DNA of 48,391 bases from Thermoanaerobacterium sp. PSU-2. Lineage in GTDB: Bacteria; Bacillota; Thermoanaerobacteria; Thermoanaerobacterales; Thermoanaerobacteraceae. Position numbers and translations under genes: made by a program. Positions 24,023 to 33,046 of this stretch are shown here, piece after piece; position 1 is the first letter of the stretch; each line of letters opens with the position of its first letter. The notes beneath the pieces were generated by a model, which did not search any database, was not told the origin of the DNA, and saw only the letters and a list, made by a program, of their open reading frames with translations. The stretch spans positions 1 to 48,391 of the forward strand of contig NZ_MSQD01000016.1 in the NCBI RefSeq assembly GCF_002102475.1, given 5' to 3'.

Positions 24023-25687
24023 ATGGAGTTAGAAGTTAAGGTACCTGTCTTGTCTGATACTATTAATGAGGGCAAAATAACTAAATGGTATATTAGCGAA
24101 GGGCAATTTGTTAAAAAAGGAACTTCTTTATGCGATATATCGGTTGGTAAAATGAATTTTGAAGTGTATTCAGAATATGATGGCATAATTTCTAAGATTA
24201 TTTTTCCTGCCGGTAGTACAGTAAAATCAGGAGATGTCATTTCGTTGATATCAGAATCTGAAGAAGTTTCTCAAAAGTCAATTTCAGGTGATGCAGATAC
24301 ATTTTATAGTGAAGTAAATGATTATGATTTGGCTGTCATAGGTGGCGGCCCTGGAGGTTATGTGGCTGCTATAAAAGCTGCAAAAAAAGGTGCAAAAGTG
24401 GCACTTTTCGAAAAAGATAAAGTAGGTGGTACTTGTCTTAATAGAGGCTGCATACCCACAAAAGCTTACGCAAGAGTTGCAGAAGTTTATGACATTATAA
24501 AAAGGGCAGATGAATTTGGCCTCAGTGTAGATGTAAAATCTTTTGATTACAAAAAAGTGGTTGAAAGAAAGGATAGTATAGTAAACGAGCTTGTATCTGG
24601 CATAAAAGCATTGCTTAAAGCCAATGGTGTTGATTTGTATTCTGAAGAAGCAAAAATAGACAAAGATAAAAACATATTATTTGGAGAAAATAAGATAAAG
24701 GCGAAAAACATAATAATAGCAACTGGTTCTAATCCGCAAGAATTGCCTATTGAAGGCATTAAATCAAAGAACGTCATAAATAGCAACGACATTTTGGAGA
24801 TTACATCATTGCCTGACAGCATGTGCATAATAGGTGGTGGTGTAATTGGCATGGAGTTTGCCTTTATAATGAACCAATTTGGAGTAAAAGTATCTATCGT
24901 TGAGATGATGCCAAGACTTCTTCCTCAACTTGATAAAGAAGTAAGCAATTTAATAAAGTCTGAGGCGCAGAAGCGTGGTATGAAGATTTACATATCTTCT
25001 AAGGTCGAAAAGATTTTAGAAGAAGAAAACGGTGGAAGCATTGTAACGATAGAAAAAGATGGTGGGACAAAATGTATATATGCTGACAAAGTGTTTATTT
25101 CCATTGGAAGAAAACTAAATACAGATGTAGGGCCAATTTCAGAACTTTTAGAATTCGATGGAAAAGCTATAAAAGTCGACGAATACTTAAGGACGAATAT
25201 TGACAATGTATACGCCATTGGCGATGTTACAAACAAAATGATGCTGGCACATGTGGCATCAGCGCAAGGAGAAGCAGCAGTTGACAATATTTTTGGAGGC
25301 AATGTTGCTCTCGATTATATGAAAATACCTGCTGCTGTATTTACAGAGCCGGAGATAGGTTATTTCGGCTATACGGAGGAAGAGGCTAAGAGCAAATTTG
25401 GAAATGTAAAAGTGGGTAAATTTTACTTTGCAGCTAATGGCAGAGCAAAAACGTACGGTGAAACAAAAGGCTTTGCCAAGATCATATCTTCCGAAAATGG
25501 AGATGTCTTGGGAGCATGGGTTGTGGGAAGTGATGCATCTGAAATTGCTCAGATAATATCTACTTCATGTCAAAGTGGTGCAAAGGCAGATGATCTTAAA
25601 AAAGCCATATACACTCATCCTACCAGAAGTGAGACTATAATGGAGGCAGTAAAAGACATTTTTAAAGAATCTATACATAAAGTGTAA
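24023..25687 (+). CDS. lpdA: Dihydrolipoamide dehydrogenase with N-terminal lipoyl domain (glycine cleavage L-protein)
   Basis: It starts at ATG 24023 after TTGGAGGTG and has 554 residues. An N-terminal lipoyl/biotinyl-type domain (1-80) carries VGKMNFEV, with K43 where lipoyl domains usually have DK(A/V). The flavoprotein part has FAD motif VIGGGPGG near 105-112 and the redox disulfide GGTCLNRGCIPTKA (C138, C143). It also has the NAD-binding GGGVIGMEFA, a second FAD motif VYAIGDVT, and the C-terminal catalytic base in THPTRSE. It reoxidises dihydrolipoyl groups using NAD. With lplA before it and the converging gcv operon, it is most likely the L-protein of glycine cleavage. Confidence 0.95.
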   Translation: MELEVKVPVLSDTINEGKITKWYISEGQFVKKGTSLCDISVGKMNFEVYSEYDGIISKIIFPAGSTVKSGDVISLISESEEVSQKSISGDADTFYSEVNDYDLAVIGGGPGGYVAAIKAAKKGAKVALFEKDKVGGTCLNRGCIPTKAYARVAEVYDIIKRADEFGLSVDVKSFDYKKVVERKDSIVNELVSGIKALLKANGVDLYSEEAKIDKDKNILFGENKIKAKNIIIATGSNPQELPIEGIKSKNVINSNDILEITSLPDSMCIIGGGVIGMEFAFIMNQFGVKVSIVEMMPRLLPQLDKEVSNLIKSEAQKRGMKIYISSKVEKILEEENGGSIVTIEKDGGTKCIYADKVFISIGRKLNTDVGPISELLEFDGKAIKVDEYLRTNIDNVYAIGDVTNKMMLAHVASAQGEAAVDNIFGGNVALDYMKIPAAVFTEPEIGYFGYTEEEAKSKFGNVKVGKFYFAANGRAKTYGETKGFAKIISSENGDVLGAWVVGSDASEIAQIISTSCQSGAKADDLKKAIYTHPTRSETIMEAVKDIFKESIHKV

Positions 25688-25695
25688 ATAGCGAT

Positions 25696-25717
25696 CAAAG
25701 CTTATATAAAAGCTTTG
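25696..25717 (+). other. Intercistronic stem-loop between lpd and osmC
   Basis: CAAAGCTT (25696-25703) pairs with AAGCTTTG (25710-25717). No T-run follows. Probably an mRNA processing or stabilising element in an lpd-osmC transcript. Confidence 0.5.
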
Positions 25718-25740
25718 AAATAAATAAGAAGGTAATTAAA

Positions 25741-26184
25741 ATGGCAGTGGAAACTTTTAAGGCGGTTTCTAAAAAATTGCCGGAAGGATTGGCAGTGGAA
25801 AGCGAAGTAAGAGGCTTTAAGATGGTTTTAGACGAGCCGAAAGAAATGGGCGGTACAAATAAAGGAATGAATCCTGTAGAGGCATTGCTTTGTGCTTTGG
25901 GCTCTTGCCAAACCATTGTAGCATCAGCTTTTGCAAAGGCAAAAGGCATAAATCTTCAAGACTTCTGGGTAGAACTAGAAGGCGATATTGATTTGGATGG
26001 CTTCATGGGAAAATCCGACGTAAGACCAGGTTTCCAAGAGATAAGATTTAAGATGCACATTAAGACAGATGCTTCAAAAGAAAAAGCAGAGGAGTTTGCA
26101 AAGTTTATTGAAAAAACATGCCCAGTAGGCGATTCTATAGCGAATCCTGTAAAATTAGTTTTGTCAGACGTTGTCGTAGAATAA
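25741..26184 (+). CDS. OsmC/Ohr-family protein
   Basis: This is a 147-residue protein behind AAGAAGGT. The N-terminal beta region is followed by the long helix NPVEALLCALGSCQTIVAS with the first reactive cysteine. The second cysteine is in EKTCPVGDS, completing the OsmC peroxidatic pair. Family members reduce organic hydroperoxides, often taking electrons from dihydrolipoyl groups via Lpd. Its position 53 bp behind a lipoyl-carrying Lpd fits that electron route well. It is convergent with gcvPB and shares a terminator with it. Confidence 0.9.
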   Translation: MAVETFKAVSKKLPEGLAVESEVRGFKMVLDEPKEMGGTNKGMNPVEALLCALGSCQTIVASAFAKAKGINLQDFWVELEGDIDLDGFMGKSDVRPGFQEIRFKMHIKTDASKEKAEEFAKFIEKTCPVGDSIANPVKLVLSDVVVE

Positions 26185-26190
26185 TATTAT

Positions 26191-26220
26191 AAAAGCCGGT
26201 GTCATTAGACACTGGCTTTT
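26191..26220. terminator. Bidirectional terminator between osmC and gcvPB
   Basis: AAAAGCCGGTGTC (26191-26203) and GACACTGGCTTTT (26208-26220) with a 4-nt loop. A/T runs on both sides serve both converging operons. The gcvPB stop codon (26205-26207) lies in the loop. Confidence 0.92.
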
Positions 26221-27656
26221 ACTATTGGATTTCTTGCTGCTTTTACTTCATCAAGCCTTCTTACAGGCGTATTGTGAGGCGCTGTCTTTAATATTTCTGG
26301 GTTTTCTTCTGCTTCTTTAGCGATTGATTTCATCGCATCTATGAACTCATCTAAAGTCTCTTTGCTTTCGGTCTCAGTCGGTTCAATCATCAGTGCACTG
26401 TCAACTATGAGAGGGAAGTAGATAGTAGGAGGATGGAACCCATAATCTATCAATCTTTTTGCCACATCCAGCGTCGTTACGCCAGTTTCTTTATTCTTGA
26501 GGCCACTTAAGACAAATTCGTGTTTGCATATTGTATCATATGGAAGATCATAGTGGCTTTTAAGCTTTTCTTTAAGATAGTTTGCATTTAAAACAGCCAT
26601 TTCACTGGCAAACTTAAGTCCTTCAGCACCCATAGTCAATATATATGCGTACGCTTTGACAAGTACATTGAAATTGCCGTAAAAACTCCTTACTCTTCCT
26701 ATTGTATGCGGTAAATCATACTTAAAATAATATTTATCATTGTTTTTTTCAACTACAGGTACAGGCAGAAAATCTACAAGATCGCCTTTCACGCCAACTG
26801 GTCCGCTTCCAGGCCCACCTCCACCGTGTGGTGTGGCAAAAGTCTTATGGAGATTTATGTGGACCACGTCAAATCCCATGTCACCTGGTCTTGTTATACC
26901 CATGTTGGCATTCATGTTTGCTCCGTCATAGTACAGAAGACCTCCAGCATCATGAACTAGCTTAGCTATTTCTATGATGTTTTTTTCAAAAAGGCCGAGA
27001 GTATTTGGATTTGTAAGCATTAACCCTGCCACATCATCGTTAAGCATTGATTTCAATGAATCTATGTCTATAAGGCCATCACTTCCGGATTTTACTTCTA
27101 CAACTTCAAAACCGGCTGTCGCGGCGCTGGCTGGATTTGTGCCATGGGCAGAATCGGGTACTAAGATTTTTTTCCTTTTGTATTCACCGATGCTTTCGAA
27201 GTATGATTTAATTATCATCATTCCAGTAAGCTCTCCATGAGCTCCTGCAGCAGGTTGAAGCGTTATCCCATCCATGCCTGTTATTTCTTTTAGCATTTCT
27301 TGCAAATTGTACATAAGTTTTAAAGCGCCTTGTACAGTGCTTTCACTTTGCAGTGGATGTATATTAGTAAATGCTTCAAAGCTGGCAATATCTTCATTTA
27401 CTTTTGGATTGTACTTCATAGTGCAAGACCCTAATGGATAAAATCCCTTGTCGACGCTGTAGTTTTTATATGACAAATTTGTATAATGCCTTACAAGCTC
27501 TACTTCGCTGACTTCAGGAAGGATTAAGTCTGTATGTCTTAAAAGCTCGTCTGGAATGGATTCTTCTAATTCAAAATCATCTACATCTAATGGTGGAAGG
27601 CTGTACGCTGTATGGCCTGGTTTTGATACTTCAAATATAAGTTTATCGTAGCTCAT
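26205..27656 (-). CDS. gcvPB: Glycine dehydrogenase (decarboxylating) subunit 2
   Basis: This is a 483-residue subunit of P-protein, started at ATG 27656 behind GGAGGTG, where it overlaps the end of gcvPA by 14 bp. Motifs are [14 protein letters not shown] near residue 70 and [20 protein letters not shown], with the pyridoxal-phosphate lysine in LHKT. With subunit 1 it decarboxylates glycine and passes the aminomethyl group to lipoyl-GcvH. Two-subunit P-protein is the rule in Firmicutes. It is the last gene of the riboswitch-controlled gcvT-gcvH-gcvPA-gcvPB operon. Confidence 0.97.
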   Translation of the reverse strand: MSYDKLIFEVSKPGHTAYSLPPLDVDDFELEESIPDELLRHTDLILPEVSEVELVRHYTNLSYKNYSVDKGFYPLGSCTMKYNPKVNEDIASFEAFTNIHPLQSESTVQGALKLMYNLQEMLKEITGMDGITLQPAAGAHGELTGMMIIKSYFESIGEYKRKKILVPDSAHGTNPASAATAGFEVVEVKSGSDGLIDIDSLKSMLNDDVAGLMLTNPNTLGLFEKNIIEIAKLVHDAGGLLYYDGANMNANMGITRPGDMGFDVVHINLHKTFATPHGGGGPGSGPVGVKGDLVDFLPVPVVEKNNDKYYFKYDLPHTIGRVRSFYGNFNVLVKAYAYILTMGAEGLKFASEMAVLNANYLKEKLKSHYDLPYDTICKHEFVLSGLKNKETGVTTLDVAKRLIDYGFHPPTIYFPLIVDSALMIEPTETESKETLDEFIDAMKSIAKEAEENPEILKTAPHNTPVRRLDEVKAARNPIVKASV

Positions 27657-28998
27657 CACTTGCACCTCCCATGACACTTACAAGCTTATCGATTTCTTCT
27701 TTAGTCCTTTTTTCAGTGACGCAGACAAGCATTGAATTTTTGTACTTTTTATACTCCTTTTCAAGGTTATAACCGCCAATTATGCCATTTGACAAAAGAA
27801 GTTCATTTAAGTCATCCACGTTGCTTTCACATTCAATTGCAAATTCCATGAAAAATGGCTTTTCAAATAGAGGCTTAAACTTTCCTGTTTTTAGTAGCTT
27901 ATTATATGCATAATGAGCCTTTTTATAGCACTGTGAAGCAACCTCTTTGATGCCATGTTTTCCAAGTGTTGCCATATACACGGCGGCAGTCAATGCGTTC
28001 AGTGAGTGATTTGTGCAAATATTTGATGTGGCTTTTTCTCTCCTTATGTGCTGTTCTCTTGCTTGCAGCGTCAATACAAACCCTCTTTTGCCATCTACAT
28101 CATTTGTTTCGCCTATGATCCTACCTGGCAATTTTCTCATTAATTTTTGCGTAGTTGCAAAAAATCCCAGGTGAGGACCGCCGAAGTTAAGACTATTTCC
28201 AAGAGGCTGGCCATCACCAACCGCTATGTCTGCACCTATTTCGCCAGGCGTTTTTAATATAGATAACGATATTGGTTCAACGTACATGATGAGAAGTGAA
28301 CCATTTTTATGAACAAGTTTTTCTACATCATCAAGGTCTTCTATTATGCCGAAGAAATTCGGATTTTGTGCTATGAATGCTGCCGTATTGCTGTCAATAG
28401 AAGATTTTAAAAGATCTACATCTATCGTGCCTTCTTTATCATCTATCTCAACAATTTCTATATCGCTAAATCTCATGTATGTACGAAGTACCTTTTTTGC
28501 TTCAGGATTAACTGACGATGATACAAGCACTTTTTTCCTGTTTGTAACAACGGAGGCCATTTTTGCAGCTTCGCTTAAAGCTGTAGCACCATCGTACATA
28601 GATGCGTTTGAAACATCCATACCAGTCAAGTTGCATATCATCGTCTGATACTCATATATGGCTTGCAATGTACCTTGACTTATCTCAGGTTGGTACGGCG
28701 TATAAGCTGTATAAAATTCAGGCTTTGATACTATGTGCTTTACAACAGATGGTATAAAATGATCGTATACGCCTGCACCTAAGAAACAAATAAGATCATC
28801 TGTCGTCTTAATATCTTTAGCCAATTCTTTCATGCTTTTTATAAGCTCTGCCTCTGACATAGGACCTGCCACATTAAGCTTCCGCTTTAACCTTATATCC
28901 TCTGGAATGTCCACGAATAAATCTTCGATTGATTTTACATTCACAGATTTAAGCATTTCGCTTTGTTGGACATTGGATGTTGGGATGTATTTGTGCAC
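27643..28998 (-). CDS. gcvPA: Glycine dehydrogenase (decarboxylating) subunit 1
   Basis: This is a 451-residue subunit started at GTG 28998, just after AAAAGGAGTGG. It opens with [20 protein letters not shown], the usual start of the family, followed by [15 protein letters not shown] and [20 protein letters not shown]. Later come [11 protein letters not shown] and the [19 protein letters not shown] region. It forms the heterotetramer with gcvPB, which supplies the PLP lysine. It lies 29 bp after gcvH. Confidence 0.97.
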   Translation of the reverse strand: MHKYIPTSNVQQSEMLKSVNVKSIEDLFVDIPEDIRLKRKLNVAGPMSEAELIKSMKELAKDIKTTDDLICFLGAGVYDHFIPSVVKHIVSKPEFYTAYTPYQPEISQGTLQAIYEYQTMICNLTGMDVSNASMYDGATALSEAAKMASVVTNRKKVLVSSSVNPEAKKVLRTYMRFSDIEIVEIDDKEGTIDVDLLKSSIDSNTAAFIAQNPNFFGIIEDLDDVEKLVHKNGSLLIMYVEPISLSILKTPGEIGADIAVGDGQPLGNSLNFGGPHLGFFATTQKLMRKLPGRIIGETNDVDGKRGFVLTLQAREQHIRREKATSNICTNHSLNALTAAVYMATLGKHGIKEVASQCYKKAHYAYNKLLKTGKFKPLFEKPFFMEFAIECESNVDDLNELLLSNGIIGGYNLEKEYKKYKNSMLVCVTEKRTKEEIDKLVSVMGGASDELR

Positions 28999-29027
28999 TA
29001 TACCCACTCCTTTTAGAAAAATTTTGA

Positions 29028-29402
29028 TTAATTGCAAAAATCGCTGTATTCTTCCGGTGACATAAGCTGGTCTAATTCACCCTTGTCATTTATTTCAATG
29101 CAAATCATCCAGTTTTCGTATGGATCGCTGTTTAAAAGTGATGGATCGTCTGCGACGGCTTGGTTTACTTCAACTATTTTGCCGCTTATAGGGCAGTAGA
29201 CATCAGATGCTGCTTTTACTGATTCAACAGTGCCTAATGTATCTCCTGCATTTAATACTGTATCAATTTCAGGAAGTTCTGCGTATACTATGTCGCCTAA
29301 TGAATGCTGAGCAAAATCAGTTATTCCAACGTATGCCTTGTCGCCTTCAACTTTTACCCATTCGTGATTTTTTGAGTAATAAAGACCTTCTAAAATTTTC
29401 AT
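29028..29402 (-). CDS. gcvH: Glycine cleavage system H protein
   Basis: This is a 124-residue lipoyl carrier. It begins [20 protein letters not shown], and the lipoylated lysine is in [13 protein letters not shown], the standard H-protein motif. It has full family length. It shuttles the aminomethyl intermediate among the P, T and L proteins, and LplA encoded at 22895 can lipoylate it. It starts 12 bp after gcvT with an AGGAGG site. Confidence 0.98.
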   Translation of the reverse strand: MKILEGLYYSKNHEWVKVEGDKAYVGITDFAQHSLGDIVYAELPEIDTVLNAGDTLGTVESVKAASDVYCPISGKIVEVNQAVADDPSLLNSDPYENWMICIEINDKGELDQLMSPEEYSDFCN

Positions 29403-29414
29403 AAAAACAACCTC

Positions 29415-30515
29415 CTATTTTTTGTAATTTTTCTTGTAAAAATTTTTGCTTGCCACAAAAGCCTTATATGGCTTATTGCGTATTATTATGTTTATTTCAT
29501 TGCCAATAGTGGCAAATTGACTATTTATTAACGCCATACCTATGTTTTTCTTTAGCGTAGGCGATAGATATCCGGTTGTCACATATCCGATCTTTTCGCC
29601 TTCTGCATAAACATCATAACCATGGCGCGGTATAGCATTGTCCGCCATTTCAAATCCTACTATTTTCCTTTTAAGTCCTTCTTCTTTTTGATTTAAAAGA
29701 GCTTCTTTTCCTAAAAACAATTTATCAAGTTTAACAAATGAACCTAATCCAGCTTCTAATGGTGTTATGTCATCAGAAAGTTCATTGCCGTATAGCGGAA
29801 GTCCTGCTTCAAATCTCAGCGTATCTCTGGCCCCTAAGCCGGCGGGCTTTATGCCAAGATTTTCTCCGACAGATAAGATTTTTTCCCACATCAATGCTAC
29901 ATATTCGTTTTTTAAAAATATTTCGAAGCCGTCTTCGCCAGTGTAGCCAGACCTTGAAACAAGGCAATTTATCCCGTCTAAGTCCATGTAATCAAAATGG
30001 TAGTATTTTAAACTGTCTAAATCGTAATTTGTAATTTTCTCAAGTATTTCCTGCGATTTTGGCCCTTGCAAAGCAAGCTCTGAGATCTCTCCTGATTCAT
30101 CTTTTATTTCCACATCAAAGTCATTTTTGTTTTCCCATAACCATTTGTAATCCTTATCTATATTGCTAGCATTTACTACTAACATGTATTTTTCATAAGA
30201 AAATTTGTACACTAATAAATCGTCTACTGTTGTGCCATTAGAATAGCACATAGGAGAATACATTGCTTGGTTTGCACCAATTTTTGTGATGTCATTTGTA
30301 ACCATGTAGTTTATGAATTTTTCAGAGTCACGACCTTCTACAATTATTTCACCCATGTGTGATACATCGAAAAGACCTGCGTTCTTTCTGACTGCTTCGT
30401 GTTCTTTAAGTATGCTTTCGTACTGTACAGGCATTTCAAATCCTGCAAAATCTATCATCTTTGCGCCGTACTTTTTATGGATGTCGTAAAGTGGAGTTCT
30501 TTTTAAGCTGTCCAA
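29415..30515 (-). CDS. gcvT: Glycine cleavage system T protein (aminomethyltransferase)
   Basis: This is a 366-residue enzyme. The start is TTG 30515 behind GGAAGGGATG; the only nearby ATG leads straight to a stop. It begins TPLYDIHKKYGAKMIDFAGFEMPVQ. Motifs include GLFDVSHMGEI and VEGRDSEKF, with folate-site signature SRSGYTGEDGFEIF and GARDTLRFEAGLPLYGNEL. It transfers the methylene group to tetrahydrofolate and releases ammonia. It is first in the operon, directly below the glycine riboswitch. Confidence 0.97.
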   Translation of the reverse strand: MDSLKRTPLYDIHKKYGAKMIDFAGFEMPVQYESILKEHEAVRKNAGLFDVSHMGEIIVEGRDSEKFINYMVTNDITKIGANQAMYSPMCYSNGTTVDDLLVYKFSYEKYMLVVNASNIDKDYKWLWENKNDFDVEIKDESGEISELALQGPKSQEILEKITNYDLDSLKYYHFDYMDLDGINCLVSRSGYTGEDGFEIFLKNEYVALMWEKILSVGENLGIKPAGLGARDTLRFEAGLPLYGNELSDDITPLEAGLGSFVKLDKLFLGKEALLNQKEEGLKRKIVGFEMADNAIPRHGYDVYAEGEKIGYVTTGYLSPTLKKNIGMALINSQFATIGNEINIIIRNKPYKAFVASKNFYKKNYKK

Positions 30516-30548
30516 TCAGTTCATCCCTTCCTAATTAAATTTGTCAAC

Positions 30549-30584
30549 AAAAAAGGAATATGAAGACAAGTGTCATCATATTCC
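30549..30584 (-). terminator. Expression-platform terminator of the glycine riboswitch
   Basis: On the reverse strand a long near-perfect hairpin (30584-30555, arms GGAATATGA and TCATATTCC) is followed by TTTTTT (30554-30549). It lies between the second aptamer and gcvT, as expected for glycine-dependent antitermination. Confidence 0.88.
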
Positions 30585-30591
30585 TCTGTAT

Positions 30592-30760
30592 CATGACCTG
30601 AGAGTTTCTACCAAAAGGTATTGCCCCATCGGTGCCATACGGCTTTCCAGAGTCCCATCAAATAGCGATTAATTTGCCTGAGAGATTTTATGAAGCCGTG
30701 ACCCACTTCATATTGCTCCTTCGGCCACCTTAAAAGGTGTCTCTCGCCATCCTCATCTGG
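30592..30760 (-). ncRNA. Tandem glycine riboswitch controlling gcvT-gcvH-gcvPA-gcvPB
   Basis: The reverse strand shows two consecutive glycine aptamers. The first (about 30760-30670) has GCGAGAGAC, CCGAAGGAGCAA and ATCTCTCAGGCAAA. The second (about 30660-30596) has GGACTCTGGA, ACCGATGGGGCAA and AACTCTCAGGT. These are the conserved elements of the gcvT riboswitch class, in which glycine binding prevents terminator formation and switches the operon on. The downstream terminator matches this mode. Confidence 0.95.
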
Positions 30761-30785
30761 ATTTTATTAAACTCGCGCTACTATA

Positions 30786-30814
30786 ATTATAGTGCAGCAA
30801 ATTTATTAATTCAA
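30786..30814 (-). promoter_or_regulatory. Promoter of the gcv operon
   Basis: On the reverse strand, TTGAAT (30814-30809), 17 bp, TATAAT (30791-30786). It starts about 20 bp before the riboswitch. Confidence 0.85.
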
Positions 30815-30867
30815 TATAATATAATGGAAATAAAATTGATTTACAAAAGATAAAACAAATGATATAA

Positions 30868-30884
30868 TGTTCTAATAAAGAACA
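30868..30884. promoter_or_regulatory. Perfect operator TGTTCT-AATAA-AGAACA, just past the xre stop
   Basis: A perfect 6-bp inverted repeat with a 5-bp spacer, four bases beyond the stop of the XRE regulator gene and about 55 bp upstream of the gcv promoter. Near-copies flank the regulator's other end at 31146 and 31194. Confidence 0.65.
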
Positions 30885-30887
30885 AAA

Positions 30888-31133
30888 TTATTTTTCAAGT
30901 CCTAACAACCAATTAGGGCTGACTTTAAGTATTTCGGATAAAGCAAGTAATTCAAAATCGGTAACGATGCGTTTTTGTTGCTCAATTTTAGAGATACTTG
31001 CTCTGTCTATGTATACAGCTATTGTTTCTAATTTTGCAGATAATTGTTGTTGAGTCAATTTATTTTTTAATCTTATGGTTTTTAAGCGAGGACCAATAAT
31101 ATTTCGGTTATCATTGTCAAGTATTAGTTTCAT
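30888..31133 (-). CDS. XRE-family HTH regulator
   Basis: An 81-residue single-domain repressor from ATG 31133 behind AAGGTGG. The helix-turn-helix has RLKTIRLKNKLTQQQLSAKL, then the recognition region YIDRASISKIEQQKRIV, and the end LKVSPNWLLG. It is divergent from a diguanylate cyclase gene, and copies of one operator occur on both sides of it. It most likely controls itself and the cyclase, and possibly the gcv promoter. Confidence 0.9.
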   Translation of the reverse strand: MKLILDNDNRNIIGPRLKTIRLKNKLTQQQLSAKLETIAVYIDRASISKIEQQKRIVTDFELLALSEILKVSPNWLLGLEK

Positions 31134-31145
31134 ATTAACCACCTT

Positions 31146-31162
31146 CGTGCTTAATTAGAACA
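31146..31162. promoter_or_regulatory. Operator copy in front of xre (reverse orientation)
   Basis: On the reverse strand it reads TGTTCT-AATTA-AGCACG. The site lies 13 bp ahead of the xre start, overlapping its predicted -10 and leader. Confidence 0.6.
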
Positions 31163-31193
31163 TTTTTAGTTTAACTCAAATTTTATAAATATA

Positions 31194-31210
31194 TGTTCTA
31201 ATAAAGCACA
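31194..31210. promoter_or_regulatory. Operator copy in front of the diguanylate cyclase gene
   Basis: TGTTCT-AATAA-AGCACA. The surrounding 28 bp match the region of the copy at 30868 at all but about four positions, so the xre gene is bracketed by a direct repeat. Confidence 0.6.
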
Positions 31211-31235
31211 CAATTACTTTAAAAGGAGAATGAAA

Positions 31236-31958
31236 ATGGATAAGATTACTGAATCTGAAGATATAATATACATTTTAATAAATCAGCAACGTAGCATTTG
31301 TTATAGCAATGTTGATAAAACTATTGCCGAAGAACATTTATCTGAATTACATATATTTGATTATCTTCCTTTTGATAATACTATTAGTTATGAAATTAAA
31401 TATTATAAAGTGACTGTTTATAAATTTAATTTGGACAAAACAATGTACTATTTAGCCGTTATTAGATTACAAGACAATTTATATAAATATGCATATAGAG
31501 ATTATTTAACAGGATTGTATAACAGAAATTATTGGGAGCAATTAAAAATAAAAATATCGGAAGCAAATTTACATAAACGATTTTATTTAATCATCATTGA
31601 TATTGATAATCTTAAGTTTATTAATGACAATAAGGGACACTTAGAAGGAGATAAAGTTATAAAGATCGTTGGACAGTCTATTAAGGAAAGTATACGAAAA
31701 GATGATATTGCAATAAGGTACGGAGGTGATGAGTTCTTTATATTGATTTCAAGCAATAAAATGTATGTAGCACAAATGGTAATAAATAGAATCAGAAAAA
31801 GCATCAACAAAAGATGCAAAACTGGGGATATTCGTATTGAAATAAGTGCGGGAACAGCATATTATAATTCTGTTTGCAATCTGGAAAATGTGATAATCAT
31901 GGCAGATAAAAATATGTATAAGGAGAAAAATAGGAAAAAATCAAGTAGAATATTTTAA
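31236..31958 (+). CDS. Diguanylate cyclase (GGDEF) with short unknown N-terminal domain
   Basis: It starts at ATG 31236, seven bases after AAAAGGAG, with 240 residues. Residues 1-80 form a small domain of alternating strands that I cannot assign; no membrane segment is visible. The GGDEF domain (about 85-240) has DIDNLKFINDN for metal and substrate, and an intact RYGGDEFF active site. An RKDD sequence five residues before it is a product-inhibition I-site. It should make cyclic di-GMP in the cytoplasm. Its promoter region is shared with the divergent XRE regulator, which probably represses it. Confidence 0.9.
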   Translation: MDKITESEDIIYILINQQRSICYSNVDKTIAEEHLSELHIFDYLPFDNTISYEIKYYKVTVYKFNLDKTMYYLAVIRLQDNLYKYAYRDYLTGLYNRNYWEQLKIKISEANLHKRFYLIIIDIDNLKFINDNKGHLEGDKVIKIVGQSIKESIRKDDIAIRYGGDEFFILISSNKMYVAQMVINRIRKSINKRCKTGDIRIEISAGTAYYNSVCNLENVIIMADKNMYKEKNRKKSSRIF

Positions 31959-31990
31959 ACCGCTCTGGAGCTAGCAGGGCGGTTTTTCTT
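31959..31990 (+). terminator. Intrinsic terminator of the diguanylate cyclase gene
   Basis: ACCGCTCTG (31959-31967) pairs with CAGGGCGGT (31975-31983), one mismatch, followed by TTTTCTTGTTTTT. Confidence 0.9.
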
Positions 31991-32048
31991 GTTTTTAGAG
32001 TAGAAATAAAATTTAATACAGATTATATTATAGCTTTTACTTGCTTTA

Positions 32049-32915
32049 TTAATTAGATTTAAAATACTCCAGTATTCCATTAAATACTGCTAATGCAATT
32101 TTGCTTCTGTAGTCTATGTCTCTTAAATGTGCATCATCTAATCTGCTGTTTTCTATGGCAGGTACAATTGTCACAATAGGTATTTCAAAAAATTCATCGC
32201 CGTATTTTTTTGCATGTATTCCTAAATTGTTCAATGGAGATTTTCGCTCTAAAGCTTTACTGAGGATTTCAGCAAGACTTTTGGATTTGTCATTTTGTTC
32301 GTCGTAGTATATCTTAAATCCGCTTTCATCTTTTAAAGATGCTTCGGTTGCAAAACTTATTGCAATATCGTATTCTACATCATCATTTATGGCAAATGAG
32401 TCGCTGTAATTGCTTCCTATTATATGTGGCTTTGCATATAGCAAATTAAGCAATTCACTTGTCTTTTTTGCGATATCCTTCATTGGCACTTGAGGTAAAA
32501 GATTTGTAGGGCTTTTAGTAGTTTTTTTATGTACAGGATTTAGTGCGATTTTTTTGTCTGATAAAATCTTTTTAAGTGGTGTTCTGTCAACGTAGAAATC
32601 CATCTTAGCGGGTACTCCATTTGACACTTTAATGTCGCTATCTGATTCCATGGACAGTTTGATCGTGGCATCTACATTTTTTTCATTGCACTTCAATATG
32701 ACCTTATCGACGATGCCGTCATCAACTGTATATGTTCCGTCTGGCATATTTATTGAAGCATCTTTAAATACAATTATATAATCACCATCCGATTTTTCTA
32801 CGCTGTATTCCGGAATATCTGTATAAAAGTCAAAGCCTATTAAACTTTTATTTTCCTTTATACAGTTATTTGCGGCTTTTGTATCAAGCCTGATGTTTGT
32901 CAATATACTTTTCAA
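32049..32915 (-). CDS. Degenerate N-acetylmuramoyl-L-alanine amidase-like protein
   Basis: It starts at TTG 32915, eight bases after AAGGAGG, with 288 residues and no clear signal peptide. Residues about 1-100 are beta-rich (FYTDIPEYSVEKSDGDYIIVF), like an AMIN-type domain. The C-terminal half follows the Amidase_3 layout: YDIAISFATEAS where amidases have the HxNA strand, GFKIYYDE, SLAEILSKALERK, IPIVTIVPAIENSRLDDAHL and YRSKIALAVFNGILEY. The HxN zinc residues are replaced by FAT, so a catalytic zinc site looks lost. It may bind rather than cut peptidoglycan. Assignment is by pattern and moderate. Confidence 0.6.
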   Translation of the reverse strand: MKSILTNIRLDTKAANNCIKENKSLIGFDFYTDIPEYSVEKSDGDYIIVFKDASINMPDGTYTVDDGIVDKVILKCNEKNVDATIKLSMESDSDIKVSNGVPAKMDFYVDRTPLKKILSDKKIALNPVHKKTTKSPTNLLPQVPMKDIAKKTSELLNLLYAKPHIIGSNYSDSFAINDDVEYDIAISFATEASLKDESGFKIYYDEQNDKSKSLAEILSKALERKSPLNNLGIHAKKYGDEFFEIPIVTIVPAIENSRLDDAHLRDIDYRSKIALAVFNGILEYFKSN

Positions 32916-32943
32916 ATAAAAGACCTCCTTCTTTCTTATATTG

Positions 32944-32975
32944 TTGACATAAATTTGATACATTTGTGATATAAT
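32944..32975 (+). promoter_or_regulatory. Promoter for the CofE-like gene
   Basis: TTGACA (32944) with TATAAT at 32970 (20-bp spacer) or TGATAT at 32967 (17 bp). It lies inside the leader of the divergent amidase-like gene. Confidence 0.6.
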
Positions 32976-33046
32976 TATTTATGTACAACCTTAATATATC
33001 ACAACATCAAGAAAATGGAAATAAGTTTTATTGGGGGTTATATTAA

